Source: Pseudomonas sp. PDNC002
GTDB taxonomy: Bacteria > Pseudomonadota > Gammaproteobacteria > Pseudomonadales > Pseudomonadaceae
Assembly: GCF_016919445.1 (NCBI RefSeq)
Contig: NZ_CP070356.1
Coordinates: 3,302,001 to 3,366,000, forward strand
DNA length: 64,000 nt
Direction: 5' to 3'
Shown: piece after piece, positions 7,928-16,242 of the stretch
Layout of the letters: each line of letters begins with the position of its first letter
Position numbering within the stretch: the first letter of the stretch is position 1
The notes under the pieces: generated by a model
What the model was told of the DNA's origin: nothing
Database searches by the model: none
What the model saw: the letters and a program-made list of their open reading frames with translations, nothing else
Position numbers and translations under genes: made by a program

Positions 7928-8959
7928 TTATCGACGCACCGGCGGATTTCTTGAGACGCTCGCTCCAGATGGCGCCTCAACGGTCGCCAGCGTGCCGCCG
8001 GGCAACCCCTGCGCCTTCTGCACGAAGGCCGTGATGCGCTGCACCAGTTCGCGGGCCAGCGGCAGGTTGGGGTTGTTGTAGGAGGCGAGCTGTTGCGGAC
8101 CGCTGGTCGGGACGATGCGCAGGATATGGTTCATTCCCGCGATCAGGTGGAAGTCGCTGTCCGGCTTGGCGCGCTTGAGCGCCTCGGCGTCCTCGATGCC
8201 GACCTGGATGTCGTTGGTGCCCTGCAATATCAGGGTGGGCAGCTTTAGTTCGGCGAAGGCCTTCGCCGGGACCTGGCGGAACAGCGAGATCAGGTAGGGC
8301 TGCACACTGGGACGGAACAGCACTTTCAGCGGCTCGGGCACCTTGGGCTGCAATTGCCCGGCCTGCAGCGTGTCGATCAGCTGGTCGGCTTCGGCCAGCA
8401 ACGGCGGAGACAGCCGGCCCTGCAGCTGTTCGCGCAGCACATCACCGATGGGACGGGCGCTGCCGGCCAGGGCAACCAGCGCCTCGGCGTGGGTTTTCGG
8501 CGCGGCCAGGCTGGCGATCAGCGCGCCTTCGCTGTGGCCGACGAGAACCTGCCGGCCGAAGCGCGGGTCGTGGGCGAGCTTGTCGCTCCAGGCCACCACG
8601 TCGCTGACGTAGGCCTCGACGCTGAGTTCTTCTTCCCGGGGCGCCGCGGGCAGGCTGCGGGCCACGCCGCGCTTGTCGTAGCGCACGCTGGCGATGCCGT
8701 TTTCCGCCAGCGCCTCGGCCAGTTTGCGCAGGTAGGCGTTCTGCCCGCCTTCCGGGTTGTTGCCGTCGCGGTCGGTGGGCCCGGAGCCGGCAATCAGCAG
8801 GACGACCGGCGGAGGTGTATCGACCTGCGGCAGCAGCATCGTGCCGCGCAGCACGCCGTGGCCGGTGTCCAGATCGTACGGACGCTGCAGGATGCTGGTG
8901 GGGGCGGCCTGGGCGAGGCTGGTGAAAAGACAGAAGAGGAGCAGGGCGAGACGGCGCAT
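7928..8959 (-). CDS. Periplasmic alpha/beta hydrolase
   Basis: A 343-residue protein with a signal peptide (MRRLALLLFCLFTSLAQAA) and a serine-hydrolase fold. The oxyanion strand LLIAGSGPTDRDGN is followed by RYDKRGVARS and the nucleophile elbow GHSEGA (Ser about 167). ILQGTNDIQV carries a candidate acidic residue and GMNHILR the catalytic His. This arrangement belongs to the YqiA/S33-like exported hydrolases; the ester or peptide substrate is unknown. It is divergent from aroC with 122 bases between starts. Confidence 0.9.
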   Translation of the reverse strand: MRRLALLLFCLFTSLAQAAPTSILQRPYDLDTGHGVLRGTMLLPQVDTPPPVVLLIAGSGPTDRDGNNPEGGQNAYLRKLAEALAENGIASVRYDKRGVARSLPAAPREEELSVEAYVSDVVAWSDKLAHDPRFGRQVLVGHSEGALIASLAAPKTHAEALVALAGSARPIGDVLREQLQGRLSPPLLAEADQLIDTLQAGQLQPKVPEPLKVLFRPSVQPYLISLFRQVPAKAFAELKLPTLILQGTNDIQVGIEDAEALKRAKPDSDFHLIAGMNHILRIVPTSGPQQLASYNNPNLPLARELVQRITAFVQKAQGLPGGTLATVEAPSGASVSRNPPVRR

Positions 8960-9081
8960 CGAAAACTTCGCGATGGGGCTGATGGCGCTTTGATCCTCGC
9001 GGGCGGCGAAGGTTCGCAGGGCGGATTGACGCAGGTATACTGCTCGGCCTTTTCGATACCAGTCTTTTCGCGGAGCCTCGC

Positions 9082-10173
9082 ATGTCCGGCAACACCTACG
9101 GCAAGCTGTTCACCGTCACCACCGCTGGCGAAAGCCACGGCCCGGCGCTGGTCGCCATCGTCGACGGCTGCCCGCCCGGCCTTGAGATTTCCCTGGAAGA
9201 CCTGCAGCGCGACCTGGACCGCCGCAAGCCCGGCACCAGCCGCCACACCACCCAGCGCCAGGAAGACGACGAGGTGGAAATCCTCTCCGGCGTGTTCGAG
9301 GGCAAGACCACCGGCACCCCGATCGGCCTGCTGATCCGCAACACCGACCAGAAGTCCAAGGACTACTCGGCGATCAAGGACCTGTTCCGCCCGGCCCACG
9401 CCGACTACACCTACCACCACAAGTACGGCATCCGTGACTATCGTGGCGGCGGCCGTTCCTCGGCGCGCGAGACCGCCATGCGCGTAGCCGCTGGCGCCAT
9501 CGCCAAGAAGGTCCTGGCGAGCATGGGCATCAGCGTGCGCGGCTACATGAGCCAGCTCGGCCCCATCGAAATCCCCTTCAAAACCTGGGACAGCGTCGAA
9601 GAGAACGCCTTCTTCAGCCCCGACCCGGACAAGGTGCCGGAGCTGGAGGCCTACATGGACCAGCTGCGTCGCGACCAGGATTCGGTCGGCGCGAAGATCA
9701 CCGTGGTCGCCGAAGGCGTGCCGCCGGGCCTGGGCGAGCCGATCTTCGACCGCCTGGACGCCGAACTGGCCCACGCGCTGATGAGCATCAACGCGGTGAA
9801 GGGCGTGGAAATCGGCGCCGGCTTCGCCAGCGTCGCCCAGCGCGGTACCGAGCACCGTGACGAGCTGACTCCCGAAGGCTTCCTGTCGAACAATGCCGGC
9901 GGCATCCTCGGCGGTATTTCCAGCGGCCAGCCGATCATCGCCCACCTGGCGCTCAAGCCGACTTCCAGCATCACCACCCCCGGCCGTTCCATCGATGTCG
10001 ACGGCAACCCGGTGGAGGTGATCACCAAGGGCCGCCACGACCCGTGCGTGGGCATCCGCGCCACGCCCATCGCCGAGGCGATGATGGCCATCGTGCTGCT
10101 CGACCATCTGCTGCGCCATCGCGCGCAGAACGCCGACGTGAAGGTCGGCACTCCGGTCCTCGGCCAGCTCTGA
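9082..10173 (+). CDS. aroC: Chorismate synthase
   Basis: Converts 5-enolpyruvylshikimate-3-phosphate to chorismate using reduced FMN, the last step of the common aromatic pathway. The 363-residue length is typical. Family signatures present are GESHGPAL near the N-terminus, [26 protein letters not shown] (FMN and phosphate binding) and the C-terminal segment [22 protein letters not shown] precedes the ATG. The window also holds DAHP synthase (51.6 kb) and pabB (60.4 kb), the first enzyme of the pathway and a consumer of chorismate. Confidence 0.98.
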   Translation: MSGNTYGKLFTVTTAGESHGPALVAIVDGCPPGLEISLEDLQRDLDRRKPGTSRHTTQRQEDDEVEILSGVFEGKTTGTPIGLLIRNTDQKSKDYSAIKDLFRPAHADYTYHHKYGIRDYRGGGRSSARETAMRVAAGAIAKKVLASMGISVRGYMSQLGPIEIPFKTWDSVEENAFFSPDPDKVPELEAYMDQLRRDQDSVGAKITVVAEGVPPGLGEPIFDRLDAELAHALMSINAVKGVEIGAGFASVAQRGTEHRDELTPEGFLSNNAGGILGGISSGQPIIAHLALKPTSSITTPGRSIDVDGNPVEVITKGRHDPCVGIRATPIAEAMMAIVLLDHLLRHRAQNADVKVGTPVLGQL

Positions 10174-10183
10174 CCGACCTGAG

Positions 10184-10213
10184 CCTTCCGCGAGCCAGCC
10201 GGTTCGCGGAAGG
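10184..10213 (+). terminator. Hairpin between aroC and MFS gene
   Basis: CCTTCCGCGA and TCGCGGAAGG form a perfect 10-base stem with a ten-base loop. There is no strong T run, so it is at best a weak terminator or an RNA-processing site. Confidence 0.45.
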
Positions 10214-10228
10214 TTCGTCGCGCCGCCG

Positions 10229-11389
10229 ATGACTCAGGTTCCCTACTGGCGGCTGTCCAGTTTCTACTTCTTCTACTTCTGCCTGCTGGGCGGGACGGCG
10301 CCGTTCCTCGCGCTGTATTTCCATCACCTGGGTTTCTCCGCGCCACGCATCGGTGAGCTGGTGGCGATCCCCATGCTGATGCGCTGCGTGGCGCCGAACC
10401 TGTGGGGTTGGCTGGGCGACCGCAGCGGCCAGCGGCTGGCCATCGTGCGCTTTGGCGCGGTGTGCACGGCGCTGTGCTTCGCCGGCATCTTCCTCGGCCA
10501 CAGCTATGCGTGGCTGGCGCTGATCATGGCCGGGCACGCCTTCTTCTGGCACGCGGTGTTGCCGCAGTTCGAGGTAATCACCCTGGCGCACCTCAAGGGG
10601 CGCACGGAAACCTACAGCCGCGTGCGCCTATGGGGTTCCATCGGTTTCATCTGCACCGTGGTCGGCCTTGGCTGGCTGTTCGAGTTCGCCAGCCTGGATG
10701 CCTATCCGCTGGCGCTGCTGGCGATCATGCTCGGCATCGTCGGCGCCAGTTGGTGGGTGCCGAATGCCCAGCCACCGGCGCGACAGGATGAGGCCAGCGC
10801 GGGCGGCTTCCTGAAACAGTTGCTCAAGCCCGGTGTGCTCGCCTTCTACCTGTGCGTATGCCTGATGCAGCTGTCCCACGGCCCGTACTACACCTTCCTG
10901 ACCCTGCATCTGGAAGCGCTCGGCTACGCCCGCGGGCTGATCGGCCAGCTCTGGGCGCTGGGGGTGGTGGCCGAGGTGCTGCTGTTCCTGGTCATGCCGC
11001 GCCTGCTCAAGCGCTTCTCCCTGCGCCAGGTGCTGGCGGCGAGCTTCCTGCTGGCGGCCTTGCGCTGGCTGCTGCTGGGTACGCTGGCCGGGCACCTGCC
11101 GGTGCTGCTGTTTGCCCAGTTGCTGCACGCGGCGACCTTTGGCAGCTTCCACGCCGCCGCCATTCATTTCGTCCAGCGCAGTTTCCAGGCGCGCCAGCAA
11201 GGGCAGGGTCAGGCGCTTTACGCCGCGCTAGCCGGCACCGGTGGCGCGCTCGGTGCGCTTTACTCCGGCTACAGCTGGGGTAGCCTTGGGCCGGCCTGGA
11301 CTTTCGCCATCGCCAGCATCGCCGCGCTGGCCGCCGCCTTCATCATCTGGACCCGTCTGAACGAGGACCCGCATGAACGACACCCGTGA
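10229..11389 (+). CDS. MFS transporter (HcaT/YcaD-like)
   Basis: A 386-residue protein with about 12 hydrophobic helices. WGWLGDRSGQR between helices 2 and 3 is the MFS signature loop, and RLWGSIGF lies in the position seen in the HcaT/LacY-like (MFS_1_like) branch. It is an inner-membrane carrier; the substrate is not evident. It overlaps the mtnB start by 17 bases, so it sits in one transcription unit with the methionine-salvage genes. Export or uptake of a methylthio-sugar or keto acid of that pathway is a reasonable guess but unproven. Confidence 0.88.
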   Translation: MTQVPYWRLSSFYFFYFCLLGGTAPFLALYFHHLGFSAPRIGELVAIPMLMRCVAPNLWGWLGDRSGQRLAIVRFGAVCTALCFAGIFLGHSYAWLALIMAGHAFFWHAVLPQFEVITLAHLKGRTETYSRVRLWGSIGFICTVVGLGWLFEFASLDAYPLALLAIMLGIVGASWWVPNAQPPARQDEASAGGFLKQLLKPGVLAFYLCVCLMQLSHGPYYTFLTLHLEALGYARGLIGQLWALGVVAEVLLFLVMPRLLKRFSLRQVLAASFLLAALRWLLLGTLAGHLPVLLFAQLLHAATFGSFHAAAIHFVQRSFQARQQGQGQALYAALAGTGGALGALYSGYSWGSLGPAWTFAIASIAALAAAFIIWTRLNEDPHERHP

Positions 11390-11999
11390 ACAGCTGACCC
11401 GGCAGATCATCGACGCCGGCCGCTTCCTCTATGGCCGTGGCTGGTCGCCGGCCACCAGCAGCAACTACTCGGCGCGTCTGGCGGCCGACCGCGCGCTGCT
11501 CACCGTCTCGGGCAAGCACAAGGGCCAACTCGGCGAAGACGATGTGCTGGAAACCGACCTGGCCGGCAACAGCCTGGAGCCGGGCAAGAAGCCTTCGGCG
11601 GAGACTCTGCTGCACACCCAGCTCTACGCCTGGCGCCCGGAGATCGGCGCGGTGCTGCACACCCATTCGGTCAACGTCACGGTGCTGTCGCGCCTGACCG
11701 CTGGCGACCGCCTGGAGCTGGAAGACTACGAACTGCAGAAGGCCTTCAGCGGCGTCACCACCCACGAAGGCCGCGTCACCGTGCCGATCTTCGACAACGA
11801 CCAGGACATCGCCCGCCTGGCCGCCAAGGTGCAGCCCTGGCTGGACGCGCATCCGGACTGCCCCGGGTACCTGATCCGCGGCCACGGCCTGTACACTTGG
11901 GGGCCACGCATGGCCGATGCCCTGCGCCAGATCGAAGCCTTCGAATTCCTCTTCGAATGCGAACTGAAAGTACTGAGCCTTCGCGGCGGCACGCGCTGA
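11373..11999 (+). CDS. mtnB: Methylthioribulose-1-phosphate dehydratase
   Basis: Zinc-dependent class II aldolase-fold enzyme of methionine salvage that dehydrates 5-methylthioribulose-1-phosphate to a diketone phosphate. In the 208-residue product, VSGKHKGQL and SLEPGKKPSAETLLH give the phosphate-binding and catalytic Glu regions, AVLHTHSVNVTVLS gives two zinc His ligands, and RGHGLYTWG the third. The start overlaps the MFS gene. It is followed 47 bases later by mtnD. Confidence 0.95.
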   Translation: MNDTREQLTRQIIDAGRFLYGRGWSPATSSNYSARLAADRALLTVSGKHKGQLGEDDVLETDLAGNSLEPGKKPSAETLLHTQLYAWRPEIGAVLHTHSVNVTVLSRLTAGDRLELEDYELQKAFSGVTTHEGRVTVPIFDNDQDIARLAAKVQPWLDAHPDCPGYLIRGHGLYTWGPRMADALRQIEAFEFLFECELKVLSLRGGTR

Positions 12000-12046
12000 G
12001 CGAATCCGGCCCGCTTTTGAGAAAAAAGCCCAGAAGGATAACGACC

Positions 12047-12592
12047 ATGAGCAGCCTGACCGTCTACCACGAATCCAACCCCGAGCAGCCACTGAAGCTG
12101 CTGACCCACGCCGAGGACATCGCTTCCACCCTGGGTGAGCTGGGCGTGCGCTTCCAGCGCTGGGCGGCGAATGCCCCCATCGTCCCCGGCGCCACCCAGG
12201 AAGAAGTGATCGCCGCCTACCAGCACGAGATCCGCCGCCTGCAGGAAGAGGAGGGCTATGTCACCGTCGACGTGGTCAGCCTCACCGCCGACCATCCGCA
12301 GAAGGATGAACTGCGCGCCAAGTTCCTCGATGAACACCGCCATGGCGAGGATGAAGTGCGTTTCTTCGTCGCCGGTCGCGGCTTGTTCACCCTGCACATC
12401 GAGGATCACGTCTACGCCGTGCAGTGCGAGAAGAACGACCTGATCTCGGTGCCCGCCGGCACCCGCCACTGGTTCGACATGGGCGAACGCCCGCACTTCG
12501 TCGCCATCCGCCTGTTCAACAATGCAGAAGGCTGGGTTGCGAAATTCACGGGTGATGAGATCGCCAAGCGTTTTCCGTTGCTGGAAGACTGA
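12047..12592 (+). CDS. mtnD: Acireductone dioxygenase
   Basis: Cupin enzyme that oxidises the acireductone intermediate of methionine salvage to the 2-keto acid precursor of methionine (with Fe) or to off-pathway products (with Ni). In the 181-residue product the metal ligands are in [12 protein letters not shown] (His-x-His and Glu) and in PAGTRHWFD (fourth His). The start at 12047 was chosen because AAGGA lies eight bases upstream and the protein then starts at the family N-terminus; an earlier in-frame start lies inside mtnB. Confidence 0.95.
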   Translation: MSSLTVYHESNPEQPLKLLTHAEDIASTLGELGVRFQRWAANAPIVPGATQEEVIAAYQHEIRRLQEEEGYVTVDVVSLTADHPQKDELRAKFLDEHRHGEDEVRFFVAGRGLFTLHIEDHVYAVQCEKNDLISVPAGTRHWFDMGERPHFVAIRLFNNAEGWVAKFTGDEIAKRFPLLED

Positions 12593-12624
12593 CAGCGCTT
12601 TCAATTGCTCTTGTCCCGGCGTTT

Positions 12625-12752
12625 TGCCGGGATTCGCGGACAAGGTCCGCTCCTATGGTGGGCGTGGTGCGCTTTGTAGGAGCGGAGCTTCTCCGCGATG
12701 GGTTTGCCCCGGTGTTGCCGGGATTCGCGGACAAGGTCCGCTCCTACGAAAG
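12625..12752. repeat. Three REP-like copies between mtnD and mtnC
   Basis: A ~32-base segment beginning GCCGGGATTCGCGGACAAGG occurs twice in direct orientation (about 12625-12656 and 12718-12750). Between them an inverted copy, TGTAGGAGCGGAGCTTCTCC, begins near 12674. The repeats split the mtn gene row, adding about 180 bases between coding regions. Confidence 0.85.
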
Positions 12753-12774
12753 CCACCGTTGCACTGGAGTCCCC

Positions 12775-13458
12775 ATGCCAATCAAAGCCATCCTCACCGA
12801 CATCGAAGGCACCACCAGCGCGGTCAGCTTCGTCTTCGATGTGCTCTTCCCCTACGCCGCCGCGCACCTGCCGGACTTTGTGCGCGAGCATGCCGACGAG
12901 CCGGCCGTGGCCGAGCAACTGGCTACCGTACGCGCCGACAGCGGTGAGGCGAACGCCGACACCGAGCGCTGCATCGAAATCCTTCTCGGCTGGATCGCCG
13001 AAGACCGCAAGGCCACGCCGCTCAAGGCACTGCAAGGCATGGTCTGGGCGCAGGGCTACCGTGCCGGCCAGCTCAAGGGGCACGTCTACCCGGATGCCGT
13101 GGATGCCCTGCGTCACTGGCACGCCGAGGGCTACCGGCTGTACGTCTATTCCTCCGGCTCGATCCAGGCGCAGAAGCTGATCTTCGGCTGCTCCGAGGCG
13201 GGCGACCTGACACCGCTGTTCTCCGGCTACTTCGACACCACCAGCGGGCCCAAGCGCGAGGTCGAATCCTACCGCCGCATTGCCGCCGCCATCGGCCTGC
13301 CCGGCGAGGACATCCTCTTCCTTTCCGACATCGTCCAGGAGCTGGACGCTGCGCAGCAGGCCGGCCTGCAGACCATCGGCCTGGCCCGCGAAGGCGGCGT
13401 ACTGGAAGGCCACGACACCGTGGTAAGCTTCGCAGTGATCGATCCCGCGCGAGTCTGA
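12775..13458 (+). CDS. mtnC: Enolase-phosphatase E1
   Basis: HAD-superfamily enzyme that enolises and then dephosphorylates the diketone phosphate made by MtnB, giving the MtnD substrate. The 227-residue protein has motif I as [10 protein letters not shown] (Asp nucleophile), motif II in [11 protein letters not shown] and motif III in [14 protein letters not shown] with [12 protein letters not shown]. The ATG at 12775 is preferred; the upstream in-frame start at 12655 would translate the palindromic repeats. In P. aeruginosa the gene has been called masA. Confidence 0.95.
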   Translation: MPIKAILTDIEGTTSAVSFVFDVLFPYAAAHLPDFVREHADEPAVAEQLATVRADSGEANADTERCIEILLGWIAEDRKATPLKALQGMVWAQGYRAGQLKGHVYPDAVDALRHWHAEGYRLYVYSSGSIQAQKLIFGCSEAGDLTPLFSGYFDTTSGPKREVESYRRIAAAIGLPGEDILFLSDIVQELDAAQQAGLQTIGLAREGGVLEGHDTVVSFAVIDPARV

Positions 13459-13519
13459 GGAAGGCCGGGGGTTGGCAGGCTACGCTGAAGGAACCAATCC
13501 CAACCGCGAGAACCTCATC

Positions 13520-13711
13520 ATGGGCTCGACCCTGAGTGGCCTGATCAGTCTGATCATCTTCGCCCTGGATATCTGGGCCATCATCAACGTGGTCAGAAGC
13601 GTCGCCGAACTGCCGATGAAGATCATGTGGATTCTGGTGATCGTCATCCTGCCGGTGCTCGGGCTGATTATCTGGGCCATTGCCGGGCCCAGGGGCAATG
13701 TAAAGATCTGA
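13520..13711 (+). CDS. Small PLDc_N-type membrane protein
   Basis: A 63-residue protein with two hydrophobic helices (about 6-25 and 34-55) and the short motif VLPVLGLIIWAIAGPRG, typical of small phospholipase-D N-terminal-like (PLDc_N) membrane proteins. No catalytic domain is attached. The ATG at 13520 is chosen; an in-frame TTG at 13472 would add 16 polar residues. Role unknown; possibly cell-envelope related. Confidence 0.75.
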   Translation: MGSTLSGLISLIIFALDIWAIINVVRSVAELPMKIMWILVIVILPVLGLIIWAIAGPRGNVKI

Positions 13712-13759
13712 TGGAGCGGTTGCTTCCTGTCTCCTTTGGGGAGTCCGTACCAAGTATCT

Positions 13760-13972
13760 CCCTCACCCCGGCCCTCTCCCTTCGGGAGAGGGCTTTTGAA
13801 ATCGTAGAAGCAACTGTCTTTATCTGGCGCATCTGAGCTGGGCGTTCCCCTCTCCCCAACCCTGGCTGCGCGCCCCGCTCCGAAGGGAGAGGGAGCTGTT
13901 CGTGCCGACTGACACTGCGGTTTCCCCCTGTTCCGAACGGTCCCCTCTCCCGCTTGCGGGAGAGGGGACCTT
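13760..13972. repeat. REP-like cluster, CCCTCTCCC family
   Basis: Two hairpin units: CCGGCCCTCTCCC/GGGAGAGGGC at 13760-13792, and a larger pair around 13849-13972 ending in CCCTCTCCCGCTTGCGGGAG. They fill most of the 311-base gap 13712-14022 between convergent genes. No gene is seen there. Confidence 0.85.
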
Positions 13973-14022
13973 GTAGACGCGGACTCTGTCGGTGATCGCA
14001 CCCATGGCGGCGCTCCTACCCT

Positions 14023-14550
14023 TCAATCGAACCGATAGTGCATCCGCACGCACCCCGGTTCGATGACCTTGGCCGACAGCAGCGTCGGCGACACCCGCAA
14101 GCCGGTGGCGGGGAACAGCGGATAACCGCCGCCGATGATCTCCGGCATCACGTAGATCTCCAGCTCATCCAGCGCCCCGCGCTCCATGAAGGCCATCTGC
14201 AATTGGCCGCCACCGAGCATCCACACGTTGCCGTCGTCCAGCGCGCGCAGTTCCGCGATCAGCGCATCGACATCGCGGCGGGTTTCCAGCGCGCCCTTCG
14301 GGTTGTCGATAGGACGGGACGTCACCACCAGCACGCGCTTCGCGCCGTAGGGCCAGGGACTGGGATCGGCCGCGAGGAAGTCGTAGGTCGCGCGGCCCAT
14401 GACGACCGTACGAATGCCCTGGAGGAACAGGCCATAGTCGTGTTCGCCCAGTTGCAGTTGATCATGCCTGAACAGCCAGTCCAGACCGTGCTCCGGGGTG
14501 GCGATGAAGCCGTCGAGGCTGGTGGCGATGTAGCCGAGAATCCTGGCCAT
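14023..14550 (-). CDS. Dihydrofolate reductase-fold (RibD C-terminal-like) protein
   Basis: A 175-residue protein of the DHFR / RibD-C fold found in many small YyaP/YwjB-like proteins. Visible features are the first strand and SLDGFIA loop, TVVMGRATYDFL, LVVTSRPI and the nucleotide-binding VWMLGGGQLQMAF. It is probably an NADPH-dependent reductase of unknown substrate; the true folate enzyme is usually shorter and differs in the active-site loop. It is divergently transcribed from a TetR gene with a 22-base palindrome between them and is therefore a likely target of that regulator. Confidence 0.88.
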   Translation of the reverse strand: MARILGYIATSLDGFIATPEHGLDWLFRHDQLQLGEHDYGLFLQGIRTVVMGRATYDFLAADPSPWPYGAKRVLVVTSRPIDNPKGALETRRDVDALIAELRALDDGNVWMLGGGQLQMAFMERGALDELEIYVMPEIIGGGYPLFPATGLRVSPTLLSAKVIEPGCVRMHYRFD

Positions 14551-14583
14551 GTTGAGTCTCCGTGGGTAAGCTCTGTATTAATA

Positions 14584-14605
14584 TATAAATGAATGTTCAT
14601 TTATA
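14584..14605. promoter_or_regulatory. Palindromic operator for TetR-family regulator
   Basis: TATAAATGAA and TTCATTTATA are exact reverse complements around a two-base centre, in the 67-base gap between the divergent DHFR-like and TetR genes. Length, symmetry and AT content fit a TetR-family site, and TATAAA within it may double as a -10 element. Confidence 0.75.
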
Positions 14606-14617
14606 AAAGAGGATGAC

Positions 14618-15196
14618 ATGGCCCGGACCAAGACGGTGAGCGACGAAGCGATACTGGATGCCGCCATGGCGTTGATGGTGCGCGAGGGGCCGGAGGCGGT
14701 GACCTTCGCCGGCGTGGGCCGTGAGGTCGGGCTGTCCGCCGCGACGCTGGTGCAGCGGCACGCAACCAAGGCTGATTTCCTGCGTGCCGTGTTGCTGCGC
14801 GCCTGGGATCAACTGGATGAGCAGACCGCACGTCTCGACGAAAGCGCCGAGTTGAGCCCGGAGGGCGCGGTGCGGATGCTGGTGGCGATGTTCCCCGTGG
14901 GCGAGGGTGAGACCGATTACGCGGAGGGGTTGCTGATCCTGCGCGAGGACATGCGCGATCCGCTGTTGCGAGAGCGCGGCGCCCAGTGGGGCGTCGCCTT
15001 GGCAACGGCACTGGGGCGGCGCTTGAGCGACGATCCGCAACGGCAACAGGTACTTGGTCGCCTGATGGCCAGCCAGTGGCAGGGCGCGCAGCTCTGGTGG
15101 GCCTTCGAGCGCCGGGGCACCCCGGCCAGCGCTATCGGCACCGAGCTGCGACGCTGGTGCGAGGTGGTGCTGAAGGCGGAAAGAGTTGCGGGATAA
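14618..15196 (+). CDS. TetR/AcrR-family regulator
   Basis: A 192-residue repressor-like protein. The N-terminal helix-turn-helix (about residues 10-55) reads AILDAAMALMVREGPEAVTF, then VGREVGLSAATLVQRHATKADFL, the TetR signature arrangement. The C-terminal ligand-binding part is helical and has no recognised specificity. AGAGGA lies six bases before the ATG. It is followed ten bases later by an O6-alkylguanine methyltransferase gene, so the two are probably one operon and the regulator likely controls itself, that repair gene and the divergent reductase. Confidence 0.92.
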   Translation: MARTKTVSDEAILDAAMALMVREGPEAVTFAGVGREVGLSAATLVQRHATKADFLRAVLLRAWDQLDEQTARLDESAELSPEGAVRMLVAMFPVGEGETDYAEGLLILREDMRDPLLRERGAQWGVALATALGRRLSDDPQRQQVLGRLMASQWQGAQLWWAFERRGTPASAIGTELRRWCEVVLKAERVAG

Positions 15197-15205
15197 GGCT
15201 CAGGG

Positions 15206-15754
15206 ATGGAGACTCGTTCGATGCATTACTGCCTGATCGAAACAGACCTCGGCTGGTTCGGGCTCGCCTGGAGCCCGCAGGGGATCACGCGCGCCTATCT
15301 GCCGGGAGACTCCGTACACAGCGTGCGCGAGCGCTTCGACACGCTCGGCAGCGAAACCGCGCACTGGCCTGCGTTCATCGACGAGGCGCGCCAATTGATC
15401 CTCGCTTATGCGCGGGGCGAGGCGGTGTCCTTCGACAGCCTGCCGCTGGACCTGTCGGCGGTCAGCGATTTCCACCGTCGCGTCTACGACGACATCCTCC
15501 AGTTGGGTCGCGGCGAGACCACGACCTATGGCGAGATCGCCCGGCGCCTGGGCGATGTCGGCTTGTCCCGCGCGGTGGGGCAGGCGATGGGGTCCAATCC
15601 GATCCCGCTGATCATTCCCTGCCACCGTGTGCTCGCCAGCGGCGGCAAGACTGGCGGTTTCTCCGCACCGGGCGGCAGCACCTCGAAGATGCGCATGCTG
15701 GCGCTGGAAGGTTTCCAGGACCCGCAGGCCGCGCAGGCTTCCTTCGATTTCTAG
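15206..15754 (+). CDS. Methylated-DNA-protein cysteine methyltransferase (first copy)
   Basis: A 182-residue suicide repair protein that transfers the alkyl group of O6-alkylguanine to its own Cys. The C-terminal DNA-binding domain has YGEIARRLG, the Arg-finger region RAVGQAMGSNP and the acceptor motif IIPCHRVLASGG. The N-terminal domain lacks Ada-type zinc cysteines. The second ATG at 15221 (six residues shorter, GGAG upstream) is an alternative start. Its stop is nine bases from the stop of a second, convergent methyltransferase gene. The two are clearly different in sequence, so this is not a recent duplication. Confidence 0.92.
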   Translation: METRSMHYCLIETDLGWFGLAWSPQGITRAYLPGDSVHSVRERFDTLGSETAHWPAFIDEARQLILAYARGEAVSFDSLPLDLSAVSDFHRRVYDDILQLGRGETTTYGEIARRLGDVGLSRAVGQAMGSNPIPLIIPCHRVLASGGKTGGFSAPGGSTSKMRMLALEGFQDPQAAQASFDF

Positions 15755-15763
15755 GCCGGACTT

Positions 15764-16240
15764 CTAGGCGGTTTCCAGCGCGCCTTCCAGGCGCAGCAGC
15801 AATTCCTTGCGCGGCAGGCCGCCGGCGTAGCCGGTGAGGCTGCCGTTGCTGCCGATCACCCGATGGCAGGGCACGATGATGCTGATGGGATTGGCACCGT
15901 TGGCCGTGCCCACCGCACGGATCGCCCTGGGCCGACCGATGCGCCGCGCCAGTTCCGCATAGACGGTGGTGTAGCCGTAGGGAATCTCCAGCAGCGCTTG
16001 CCAGACCTGGCGCTGGAACTCGGTGCCACCGGTGTTCAGTTTCACCTCGAAACGCTGGCGCTTGCCGGCGAAATACTCGTCCAGCTGGCGCGCCACGTCG
16101 TCCAGCAGCGGGCTGCCTTCGTGCCAGTCCGGCTGCGGATAGTGGCGGGTCTCCAGGTCCATGTAGAGCATTCGCAGGCCACCTTCGTCGCCGGCCAGCA
16201 GCAGGCGGCCAGTGGGGCTGTCGTGATAGCGGTAGTGCAT
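15764..16240 (-). CDS. ogt: Methylated-DNA-protein cysteine methyltransferase (second copy)
   Basis: A 158-residue classical Ogt: an N-terminal domain beginning MHYRYHDSPTG, then FQRQVWQALLEIPYG, RAVGTANGANP and the acceptor IIVPCHRVIGSNG. It follows alkA on the minus strand: a first ATG at 16246 overlaps the alkA stop (ATGA), but GGAGG abuts that ATG, so the ATG at 16240, six bases from the ribosome-binding site, is preferred. Together with alkA it forms a compact alkylation-repair pair, direct reversal plus base excision. Confidence 0.93.
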   Translation of the reverse strand: MHYRYHDSPTGRLLLAGDEGGLRMLYMDLETRHYPQPDWHEGSPLLDDVARQLDEYFAGKRQRFEVKLNTGGTEFQRQVWQALLEIPYGYTTVYAELARRIGRPRAIRAVGTANGANPISIIVPCHRVIGSNGSLTGYAGGLPRKELLLRLEGALETA

Positions 16241-16242
16241 GG

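Noticed and set aside
13472-13519. Longer N-terminus for the small PLDc_N-type protein
   Set aside because: It would start at a TTG without a ribosome-binding site and add a polar stretch ahead of the first helix.
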